From a virus: a stretch of DNA of 37,059 bases. The notes under the pieces were generated by a model. It was not told the origin of the DNA and searched no databases. It saw nothing but the letters and a program-made list of their open reading frames with translations. Location of the stretch: IMG/VR virus record IMGVR_UViG_3300046007_002748, positions 1 through 37,059 of that record; one strand, 5' to 3'. Of the stretch, positions 24,064 to 30,996 are shown one piece after another. Position 1 is the first letter of the stretch, and each line of letters opens with the position of its first letter. Made by a program: the position numbers and the translations under genes.

Positions 24064-24834
24064 ATGTTAGTAGACAATAATAAAGAAGAAAGTTTGGAAG
24101 AGAAAAAGATCGACGTTAGTGATGTTGACGCTCTTTTCGCAGACGAAAATCTTTCAGAAGAATTTAAAACAAATGCCAAATCTATTTTTGAAGCAGCGGT
24201 TCTTGCCAAAGTAGATGAGCAGAAAGAAAAGCTTCAAGAAGAATTCGATCTAAAATTAGAAGAGCAAACAGAAGAGTTTGCCGCAGGATTAGTTGAAAAA
24301 TTAGATGAGTATCTTAACTACGTAGTTTCAGAGTGGTTAGAAACAAATCAAGTTTCAATTCAACACAATCTAAAAACTGAGATTGCCGAGGGCTTCATGA
24401 ATGGATTGAAAAATCTATTCGTTGAGAACTATATCGATCTTCCAGACGAAAAAGTTGATGCCGTTGAGCAACTTACGGTGAAACTTGATGAAATTCAGGC
24501 AGAATTGAACAAGGCCATTTCAACAAATGCAGAATTAACTGAAGAATTGAACGTTCACAAAATGAACGATCTAATCGAGACAGTTTCCGAGGGTTTATCA
24601 GAAATTCAAACTGAAAAACTTAAGTCTTTAGCAGAAAACATTGAATTTATTTCTGAAGAAGACTATAAGCAAAAACTTATTCTCACAAAGAAAAAGTATT
24701 TTGAGCAAACTAAATCCGAAGAAAAAGTTGAAGAGTCTTCAATAGATTCTGATGCCTCTACGACTCTCGATGAATCAGTTTCGCCAGCGATGGCTCATTA
24801 TGTTCAGAGCATTTCAAGAACACTCAAAAAGTAA
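24064..24834 (+). CDS. 22: Prohead scaffold (core) protein gp22
   Basis: 256 residues, acidic and almost entirely helical, with long Glu/Lys/Gln-rich stretches (EQKEKLQEEFDLKLEEQTEE) predicting coiled coil. FADENLSEEFKTNAKSIFEA is the conserved start region of marine gp22, and the C-terminus SPAMAHYVQSISRTLKK is also family-like. Major scaffold around which gp23 assembles; later degraded by gp21. GGAGAAGC precedes the ATG, and gene 23 follows with its own late promoter. Confidence 0.9.
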   Translation: MLVDNNKEESLEEKKIDVSDVDALFADENLSEEFKTNAKSIFEAAVLAKVDEQKEKLQEEFDLKLEEQTEEFAAGLVEKLDEYLNYVVSEWLETNQVSIQHNLKTEIAEGFMNGLKNLFVENYIDLPDEKVDAVEQLTVKLDEIQAELNKAISTNAELTEELNVHKMNDLIETVSEGLSEIQTEKLKSLAENIEFISEEDYKQKLILTKKKYFEQTKSEEKVEESSIDSDASTTLDESVSPAMAHYVQSISRTLKK

Positions 24835-24839
24835 AAAAT

Positions 24840-24847
24840 TATAAATA
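24840..24847 (+). promoter_or_regulatory. T4-type late promoter before gene 23
   Basis: Exact TATAAATA six bases after the gene 22 stop codon and 35 bases before the gene 23 ATG. A dedicated late promoter fits the need for large amounts of major capsid protein. Confidence 0.8.
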
Positions 24848-24882
24848 GTAACAGAGTTTTTAAATACTCAAAGGAGAAAAAT

Positions 24883-26199
24883 ATGTCAATCGAAGCTTTA
24901 GTAAAAAAATGGGCACCAGTTCTTGAACATACTGAGTTGCCATCAATCAAAGACTCACATAGAAAAGCAGTTGTTGCACAACTTCTAGAGAATCAAGAAA
25001 TTTCTTGCCGCGAAAATTCTTCTGGTGGTTATCGTTCACCAACTTCTCTTCTAACAGAAGATGCTCCAACCAACGCAATGAAGGGTTCTTCATCTGTTGC
25101 TGGTGACGGCGCCATTGATATCTATGACCCAGTTCTAATCAGCTTGGTTCGTAGATCAATGCCAAATCTAATTGCATACGATATCTGCGGCGTTCAGCCA
25201 ATGAGCGGTCCAACAGGACTTATCTTTGCAATGCGTTCACGCTACACCAATCAAGGTGGTACTGAAGCATTGTTCAACGAAGCCGATACAGATTTCTCTG
25301 GTACAGGCACACACGGCGGTCAAACACCAGTTGATGCAGACGTTGCAAACAACTACACAGTTGGTACAGGTCTTTCAACATACGCTGCTGAAGCATTAGG
25401 TGACGGTTCAAACACCTTCCCTGAGATGGCATTCAGCATCGAAAAGATTTCCGTCGTTGCAAAGAGCCGCGCTCTCAAAGCAGAATACACGATGGAACTT
25501 GCACAAGACCTTAAAGCAGTTCACGGTCTTGACGCAGAGCAAGAACTTGCCAACATTCTTTCAACAGAAATTCTTGCTGAAATCAATCGTGAAGTTGTTC
25601 GTCAAATCAATAGAACAGCAACAATCGGTGCACAAGAAAACGTTGCAACAGCAGGCACTTTCGATCTTGACGTTGACGCAAATGGTCGTTGGTCAGTTGA
25701 GAAGTTCAAGGGTCTAATGTTCCAATTAGAGCGTGAATCAAATGCAATCGCCAAAGCTACCCGTAGAGGTAAAGGCAACATCATGATTTGCTCATCAGAT
25801 GTCGCTTCTGCTCTTCAGATGGCTGGTGTTCTTGATTACACACCTGCACTTGCAAACAACCTACAAGTTGATGACACAGGCAACACATTCGCCGGTGTTC
25901 TCAATGGTCGCATTCGTGTTTACATCGATCCATACTTTGCAGCTTCTTCTGGCGTTCACTATGCCACAATCGGTTACAAAGGTACTTCAGCATTTGACGC
26001 TGGTCTCTTCTACTGCCCATACGTTCCTCTCCAGATGGTTCGTGCGGTTGGTCAAGATACATTCCAGCCAAAGATCGGCTTCAAGACACGTTATGGAATG
26101 GTTGCAAATCCATTCGCAACAACTGCTGCTGATGGCACAATCGTTTTTGCTAATAAGAACATCTATTACAGAAAGATCGCTATCACCAATCTAATGTAA
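24883..26199 (+). CDS. 23: Major capsid protein gp23
   Basis: 438 residues, shorter than T4 gp23 (521) and in the range of marine T4-like phages. Landmarks are LVRRSMPNLIAYDICGVQPM, GPTGLIFAMRSRY, the alanine-rich VAKSRALKAEYTMELAQDLK, and the C-terminal YCPYVPLQMVRAVGQDTFQP with FKTRYGM. A gp21-type processing site, LLTE/DAPTN, lies at residues 56-63, so the mature N-terminus is probably Asp60. HK97 fold, forms the capsid hexamers. Codon use is noticeably more C-rich and regular than in the accessory genes, consistent with high expression. AAGGAG precedes the ATG and a strong terminator follows the stop. Confidence 0.96.
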   Translation: MSIEALVKKWAPVLEHTELPSIKDSHRKAVVAQLLENQEISCRENSSGGYRSPTSLLTEDAPTNAMKGSSSVAGDGAIDIYDPVLISLVRRSMPNLIAYDICGVQPMSGPTGLIFAMRSRYTNQGGTEALFNEADTDFSGTGTHGGQTPVDADVANNYTVGTGLSTYAAEALGDGSNTFPEMAFSIEKISVVAKSRALKAEYTMELAQDLKAVHGLDAEQELANILSTEILAEINREVVRQINRTATIGAQENVATAGTFDLDVDANGRWSVEKFKGLMFQLERESNAIAKATRRGKGNIMICSSDVASALQMAGVLDYTPALANNLQVDDTGNTFAGVLNGRIRVYIDPYFAASSGVHYATIGYKGTSAFDAGLFYCPYVPLQMVRAVGQDTFQPKIGFKTRYGMVANPFATTAADGTIVFANKNIYYRKIAITNLM

Positions 26200-26225
26200 T
26201 TGATTAAGCCGAGGTTACATCGGTA

Positions 26226-26270
26226 GGGGGTCTGCGGGCCCCCGTTCAAGGGGCCTTCGGGCCCCTTTTT
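26226..26270 (+). terminator. Tandem-hairpin rho-independent terminator after gene 23
   Basis: The second hairpin is AAGGGGCC (26248-26255), loop TTCG, GGCCCCTT (26260-26267), then T-run to 26270; C(UUCG)G is an unusually stable tetraloop. A first hairpin pairs GGGGG (26226-26230) with CCCCC (26239-26243). It would stop major capsid transcription before the recombination genes. Confidence 0.9.
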
Positions 26271-26277
26271 CATTATG

Positions 26278-26285
26278 CATAAATA
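26278..26285 (+). promoter_or_regulatory. Late promoter-like octamer after the gene 23 terminator
   Basis: CATAAATA, one base from the late consensus, 8 bases after the terminator T-run and 18 bases before the next ATG, with AAAGGAG between. Confidence 0.6.
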
Positions 26286-26303
26286 GTTCTAAAAGGAGTC
26301 AAC

Positions 26304-26816
26304 ATGGCGACGCTACCAATAGAACCTACAAACAAAAGCTTTCTATCAAACAACAAATTCGACTTTGTTATTGATAGATTGCCAAACATTCAGTTTTTTA
26401 TTCAAACAATAAATTTACCCACAATAAGTTTAGGCATTGCAACAACACCAACTCCATTTGTTACAGTTCAAACTCCAGGAACTATTATAACATTTGAAGA
26501 AATAACAGTTTCATACATAGTTGATGAAGACATGAAATCTTGGTTTGAAATTTATGATTGGCTTCACGCATTGGCAGGCACAGAAGGATTTCCTAAGTCT
26601 ACTCTTAAAAATTCTCCTGGAAGTTATGAAAATTTTACCTCTAGTGCGACTCTCATCATAAAAACAAATTCAAACAATGCAAATGTCAAATTGAAGTTTT
26701 TTGATTTGTTTCCTACCAATCTAACAGGATTTCAACTGTCAGCTACTGAATCACATGATTTTATTACCTCTACAGTAACTTTCAACTATACCAAATACGA
26801 AGCAGATTATATTTGA
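26304..26816 (+). CDS. Tail tube-fold structural protein in the gene 3 position
   Basis: 170 residues. NNKFDFVIDRLPNIQFFIQT, INLPTISLG, the Pro/Thr strand TPTPFVTVQTPGTIITFEEI and VSYIVDEDMKSWFEIYDWLH form a pattern shared with gp19/gp54-like tube proteins, and the C-terminal LFPTNLTGFQLSATES fits the same fold. In marine T4-like phages the gene between 23 and uvsY is usually gene 3, the tail completion protein that ends the tube, and T4 gp3 has a similar length (176). The tube-like fold is visible; the exact gp3 name rests on position only. Confidence 0.6.
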   Translation: MATLPIEPTNKSFLSNNKFDFVIDRLPNIQFFIQTINLPTISLGIATTPTPFVTVQTPGTIITFEEITVSYIVDEDMKSWFEIYDWLHALAGTEGFPKSTLKNSPGSYENFTSSATLIIKTNSNNANVKLKFFDLFPTNLTGFQLSATESHDFITSTVTFNYTKYEADYI

Positions 26817-26841
26817 TTCTAATGCCGTTATGTGATATAAT
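26813..26841 (+). promoter_or_regulatory. Host sigma70-type promoter for uvsY-uvsW
   Basis: TTGATT (26813-26818), 17-bp spacer, perfect TATAAT (26836-26841) with an extended TG two bases upstream (26833-26834). It lies 25 bases before the uvsY start. It marks a switch from late-promoter genes to early or middle recombination genes. Confidence 0.75.
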
Positions 26842-26866
26842 GATTGTTTTGTAGTGGAGATATATA

Positions 26867-27304
26867 ATGACATTAGACCAGATTATGGAATCTTGGAGAC
26901 AAGATTCTAAAATTGATTCTACTGAACTCGGCGTCGAATCAACTAAGATACCTGAATTGCATAGCAAGTATATGAATATATACTTTGAAGAAAGACGAAG
27001 ACTTAAATCTTTTGAGTTTAAGTCGAAAGACCTAATGCTTAAAAAATATGAATACTATAACGGAAAGCTTTCTCAAGAGGAACTTGACGAATTGAAATGG
27101 GAGCCTTTCATGAAAAGGCTTATGAAAAATGAAATAGATATGTATCTAGAATCTGATAAAGACGTTATTGAAATTAACATGCGCATTTTTAATCAAAAAG
27201 AAAAACTAGATTTTATTGAAGAAATAATCAAGAATCTAAATCAAAGAAACTTTCAAATAAAAAATGCTATAGAATGGAAGAAGTTTACGCAAGGTGTCCA
27301 ATAA
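26867..27304 (+). CDS. uvsY: Recombination mediator UvsY
   Basis: 145 residues, close to T4 UvsY (137). TLDQIMESWRQDSKID, IPELHSKYMNIYFEERRRLK and the YYNGKLSQEELDELKWEPF segment are the UvsY family signature; the rest is helical and charged. UvsY helps load the UvsX recombinase on ssDNA coated by gp32. uvsX and gene 32 are not in this window. GTGGAG precedes the ATG and the end overlaps uvsW by 11 bases. Confidence 0.92.
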   Translation: MTLDQIMESWRQDSKIDSTELGVESTKIPELHSKYMNIYFEERRRLKSFEFKSKDLMLKKYEYYNGKLSQEELDELKWEPFMKRLMKNEIDMYLESDKDVIEINMRIFNQKEKLDFIEEIIKNLNQRNFQIKNAIEWKKFTQGVQ

Positions 27305-28748
27305 TCTATTCATCACTAAATTAAATGAAGTATACGTAAAAGTTCATTGCGAAAGAGGCGAAGCAATGGAACTTAGCGAATACTTCACATTCTATGTGCC
27401 TGGGTATAAATTTATGCCAGCATTTAGAAATAAAGTTTGGGATGGAAAGATCAGATTATTTAATACCTTTGATCACAAAATTTACTATGGGTTAATACCA
27501 TACATTAAACAATTCTGTGAAGAAAGAAACTACGGCATAGAGATAGATTCAAATGTAGATATTGCCAATGAATTTTCTGTTGCAGAAGCAGCAAGCTTTA
27601 TTGAACAATTGAATTCTCCCTTTGAGGTACGAGACTATCAACTAAAAGCTTTTCTGTATGCTATTCGAAATAAAAGAGGCTTACTGATATCACCCACAGC
27701 ATCCGGTAAATCATTTATTATCTATCTTATAACTAGATATCTCAACACGAAGACGTTGATTATTGTTCCAACAGTGTCTTTAGTGTCTCAGCTATACAAA
27801 GACTTTATAGATTACGGATTCGACAGTCAAACAAATATTCACCAAATACCATTTGATAAATCAAAAGATTCGAACAAACAAATCATTATAACCACTTGGC
27901 AATCAATATACAAGCAACCAAAAGAATGGTTTCAGCAATTTAATTTGGTCATAGGCGATGAAGCACATCTATTCAAAGCGCAATCACTAACAACAATCAT
28001 GACCAATCTAACAGACTGCGCATATCGTTTTGGATTGACAGGAACACTCGACGGTACTCAAACTCATAAGCTTGTACTAGAAGGACTTTTTGGTAGAGAA
28101 AAAAGAGTCACTACAACAAAAGAATTAATTGAAAAAGGTAATCTGTCAGAATTTAAAATTAAAGCCTTGATATTGAAATATGATGAAGAATCATGCTCAT
28201 TCTTGAAAAAGAGCAAATACAAAGACGAAATTGATTTTCTTGTTGCAAATCCAAAAAGAAACAAATTCATAAGAAATTTAACACTCAGTTTAAATGGCAA
28301 CACTTTAGTTCTTTATCAGCTAGTAGAAAAACACGGAAAGCTTCTGTACGATATGATTTGGGCAAAGTGTGGCGATAGAAAAGTTTTCTTTGTGCATGGA
28401 GGTGTTTCTGCTGAAGACAGAGAACTAGTTAGATCAATCACAGAAAAAGAAAACGATGCAATCATTGTTGCTTCATATGGGACGTTTTCAACAGGGATAA
28501 ATATACGTAATCTGCACAATATTGTTTTCGCATCACCAAGTAAAAGTAAGATTAGAACTCTTCAATCAATAGGTAGAGGTTTACGATTGGGAGACAACAA
28601 AGAATCAGCTACACTGTTTGACATTGCAGACGATTTAACTTATAAGTCTAGAAAAAATTTTACTCTAGATCATTTTATAGAAAGAATGAAAATTTATAAT
28701 GAAGAAAAGTTTGCCTACAAGATATATGAAATTAATTTAAAGGGCTAA
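27294..28748 (+). CDS. uvsW: UvsW-type recombination helicase
   Basis: 484 residues, GTG start inside the end of uvsY; the N-terminal ELSEYFTFYVPGYKFMPAFRN-type region matches the small UvsW N-terminal domain, which supports this start over the ATG at 27366. Helicase motifs: Q-like EVRDYQLKAF, Walker A SPTASGKS (133-140), DEAH (222-225), FGLTGTL, and motif VI QSIGRGLRLG near the C-terminus. SF2 helicase that migrates branched DNA and unwinds R-loops, switching replication from origin- to recombination-dependent in T4. Runs of the same operon as uvsY. Confidence 0.93.
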   Translation: MSNNLFITKLNEVYVKVHCERGEAMELSEYFTFYVPGYKFMPAFRNKVWDGKIRLFNTFDHKIYYGLIPYIKQFCEERNYGIEIDSNVDIANEFSVAEAASFIEQLNSPFEVRDYQLKAFLYAIRNKRGLLISPTASGKSFIIYLITRYLNTKTLIIVPTVSLVSQLYKDFIDYGFDSQTNIHQIPFDKSKDSNKQIIITTWQSIYKQPKEWFQQFNLVIGDEAHLFKAQSLTTIMTNLTDCAYRFGLTGTLDGTQTHKLVLEGLFGREKRVTTTKELIEKGNLSEFKIKALILKYDEESCSFLKKSKYKDEIDFLVANPKRNKFIRNLTLSLNGNTLVLYQLVEKHGKLLYDMIWAKCGDRKVFFVHGGVSAEDRELVRSITEKENDAIIVASYGTFSTGINIRNLHNIVFASPSKSKIRTLQSIGRGLRLGDNKESATLFDIADDLTYKSRKNFTLDHFIERMKIYNEEKFAYKIYEINLKG

Positions 28749-28750
28749 AC

Positions 28751-29125
28751 ATGGAAAACAAAGAGCTTTTAATTAGAAAAGTCTTTAAACTTTCTAATGG
28801 TGAAACAATCATTGCAAATGTCAAGAAAGAAACAGTCTCTTACATTGAAATAGATGATCCACTTAAATTTGTTATGTATATGACTAATTCTGGAAAACTT
28901 AGTATCACTATATTGAAATGGGATCCAACTTTCAATACTCAATATCCTGTTCGGATATATAAAACATCAATTGTTGCATGTGCTGAACCTACATCTGACA
29001 TAATCAAAAATTACGATGAGATAATTGACAGTGGACTTCATCTAGAAGAAAGGATTGAAGAAGATACTGAGGAAGAAACTCTAAAATCCTTGCTAAAGAC
29101 ACATAAATCTGATATCATTCATTAA
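28751..29125 (+). CDS. Small conserved phage protein, possible Sm-like barrel
   Basis: 124 residues. The first ~85 residues alternate hydrophobic and polar (VFKLSNGETIIANVKKET, YIEIDDPLKFVMYM, LSITILKWDP), predicting a small beta barrel. LSNGETIIA followed by a second strand is reminiscent of LSm/Hfq-like proteins, but this is only a visual impression. The C-terminal ~35 residues are very acidic. It starts 2 bases after uvsW and precedes gene 55, the usual place for a short conserved gene in marine T4-like phages. Function unknown. Confidence 0.6.
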   Translation: MENKELLIRKVFKLSNGETIIANVKKETVSYIEIDDPLKFVMYMTNSGKLSITILKWDPTFNTQYPVRIYKTSIVACAEPTSDIIKNYDEIIDSGLHLEERIEEDTEEETLKSLLKTHKSDIIH

Positions 29126-29206
29126 TTGATCCTTTATGTCTTAACCACAGGACACGACTATTATAGTTGTTTGTCAAGTAAAAAGCAACCCCCTCGGAGG
29201 TAAACT

Positions 29207-29767
29207 ATGGCTGGTCATTATGTAGATAATGCTAAATTCCTTTCGGAAATGGTAATTTATAAAAAGTCTGTGAACGAGTCCACTAAGAACAGTGGCGATA
29301 GACCCAGAGTTCCAGAATATATTGGAGTTTGTCTATTTAAGATTGCCACTCATTTGGCAAGAAAACCTAACTTTGCAAACTACACTTTTAAAGAAGATAT
29401 GATTTCCGATGGTGTAGAAAACTGTCTGTTATACATTGATAACTTTGATCCAGAGAAATCTGGAAACCCATTTGCATATTTCACACAAATCATATATTAT
29501 GCATTTCTTCGAAGAATTCAAAAAGAAAAAAAGCATATGTACGTGAAATATAAAAATATGGAGAATGAAGTAATTGCTGCATTGATTGAGAACAATGGAG
29601 AAGACATCGTAAACTCACATATCAATGGCATCATGCATGAGTCTTATAGCGACCATTTCATTCGTGATTTTATTACTACCTTCGAAGATACAAAGAGAAA
29701 AAAAGTATCTTCAAGAAAGAAAAAAGGAGAAACACAAAATGCAGACGCCATTGCCAGTGCAACTTGA
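29207..29767 (+). CDS. 55: Late-transcription sigma factor gp55
   Basis: 186 residues, like T4 gp55 (185). HYVDNAKFLSEMVIYKKSVN, PEYIGVCLFKIATHLARKPN, MISDGVENCLLYIDNFDPEK and NPFAYFTQIIYYAFLRRIQK are the conserved gp55 core; the latter resembles sigma region 2, which reads the -10 element. It directs host RNA polymerase to TATAAATA late promoters, found here before most head and tail genes. CGGAGG is a strong ribosome binding site. No clear promoter is seen in the 81 bases before it. The end overlaps the next small gene. Confidence 0.93.
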   Translation: MAGHYVDNAKFLSEMVIYKKSVNESTKNSGDRPRVPEYIGVCLFKIATHLARKPNFANYTFKEDMISDGVENCLLYIDNFDPEKSGNPFAYFTQIIYYAFLRRIQKEKKHMYVKYKNMENEVIAALIENNGEDIVNSHINGIMHESYSDHFIRDFITTFEDTKRKKVSSRKKKGETQNADAIASAT

Positions 29768-29936
29768 AGCATGGATTAAAAACGTACAAAATAAAAAAAC
29801 GCCTTTTGATGTTAGACAAACATCAATGACTCATTTAATTGTTATTCGTGATTTGCTAGACAAGGTAATTCGTTCGAGTCAGTCTAAGCCAGAGAAAGGA
29901 ACTAGATCAAAATATGAAAATATGTCTGCTCGGTGA
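29739..29936 (+). CDS. Small hypothetical protein bridging genes 55 and 47
   Basis: 65 residues from the ATG at 29739, which follows AAGGAG at a good distance. The frame is open further upstream, but that part is only a shadow of gene 55. MQTPLPVQLEAWIKNVQNKK, FDVRQTSMTHLIVIRDLL, then a Lys/Ser-rich tail. It overlaps gene 55 by 29 bases and gene 47 by 23 bases, which argues for a translated, coupled gene. Helical, no recognised domain. Confidence 0.65.
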   Translation: MQTPLPVQLEAWIKNVQNKKTPFDVRQTSMTHLIVIRDLLDKVIRSSQSKPEKGTRSKYENMSAR

Positions 29937-30996
29937 TACTCATTTTGGTGTGAGAAATGATTCATTAATCTTTCATGAATACTTCAAAAAATTCTTTAAT
30001 GATTATTTCTTTCCGTACTTATTAGATAATGATATAAAGACAATTATTCAACTTGGAGATTTGTTTGATCGTAGAAAGTATATTAATTTTCTTTCGTTGA
30101 CCGAAAGTCGAAAATATTTTTTCGATAGGCTTCTTGCTGAAGGTATTACTCTGCATGCATTGATCGGCAATCACGACATTTTCTGGAAGCATAGCCTAGA
30201 AGTTAATTCTCCAGACTTGCTGCTGAAAGACTATTCCAATATTGTCTTGTGGCAGAAGCCTGGAAAGTTAATGATTGAAAACATTTCTTTCGATATGATT
30301 CCTTGGATATGCAACGAAAATGAAAAAGAAGTTCATGAGTTTATCTCGCAATCGATTTCGCCATATTGTATAGGACACTTTGAACTAAGTGGATTCTCTC
30401 TGATGAAAGGTGTTGAATGTCATGATGGTATGAGTGATGATTTTTTGAAGAATTATGATCAAGTCTTTAGTGGGCATTTTCATACCAGGTCAAATGCCAG
30501 AAATGTCAATTACCTTGGCACACCTTATGAATTGTTCTGGTCAGATCATCGTGACGCAAAGGGCTTTCATATCTTCGACACAGACACAACTGATTTGACT
30601 TTCATAGAAAATCCGTGTAAAATGTTTCATAAAATTGCGTATGACGATTCAAATATGTCATGGGATCGTTTACGTAATTCGATTCGAAAAGAATTATACG
30701 AGAACACATACATAAAAGTTATTGTAGTAGCAAAAGAAGACCCATATATTTTTGATATGTTTATGGATGAATTGTATAAGCAAAACCCTGCCGATGTTGT
30801 TATCGTTGAAGATTTTAGTGAGGGTGATTCTGTGAATGATGATTCTGATGAAGTTGATCAGGCACAAGATACGATGACGATTCTGTCAAACTACATAGAT
30901 CAGCAAGACTTTAAAGAAGTAGATAGTGCAAAATTGAAAAATTTTATGCGAGAACTTTACATTGAAGCTATATCAGTTGAAGAGACTTTTGAATGA
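29914..30996 (+). CDS. 47: Recombination nuclease subunit gp47 (SbcD/Mre11-like)
   Basis: 360 residues. Metallophosphoesterase motifs in order: GDTHFGVRND (residues 7-16), QLGDLFDRR (~46-54), GNHDIFW (85-91), IGHFELSG and SGHFHTR. These bind two metals in the Mre11/SbcD family. With gp46 it forms the complex that resects double-strand ends for recombination-dependent replication and repair. The acidic insert near residue 310 (SEGDSVNDDSDEVDQ) is variable. It overlaps gene 46 by 4 bases, ensuring balanced synthesis. Confidence 0.94.
   Translation: MKICLLGDTHFGVRNDSLIFHEYFKKFFNDYFFPYLLDNDIKTIIQLGDLFDRRKYINFLSLTESRKYFFDRLLAEGITLHALIGNHDIFWKHSLEVNSPDLLLKDYSNIVLWQKPGKLMIENISFDMIPWICNENEKEVHEFISQSISPYCIGHFELSGFSLMKGVECHDGMSDDFLKNYDQVFSGHFHTRSNARNVNYLGTPYELFWSDHRDAKGFHIFDTDTTDLTFIENPCKMFHKIAYDDSNMSWDRLRNSIRKELYENTYIKVIVVAKEDPYIFDMFMDELYKQNPADVVIVEDFSEGDSVNDDSDEVDQAQDTMTILSNYIDQQDFKEVDSAKLKNFMRELYIEAISVEETFE

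Noticed and set aside
28496-28503. GATAAATA inside uvsW
   Set aside because: In the middle of a conserved helicase region with no gene start nearby.
29126-29206. Possible promoter before gene 55 (TTAACC, TATAGT) and a small imperfect hairpin at 29156-29170
   Set aside because: Spacing and matches are poor; no convincing sigma70 or late promoter could be defined.
29625-29738. Longer N-terminus for the small gene between 55 and 47
   Set aside because: It runs out of frame over gene 55, and a good RBS precedes the ATG at 29739.
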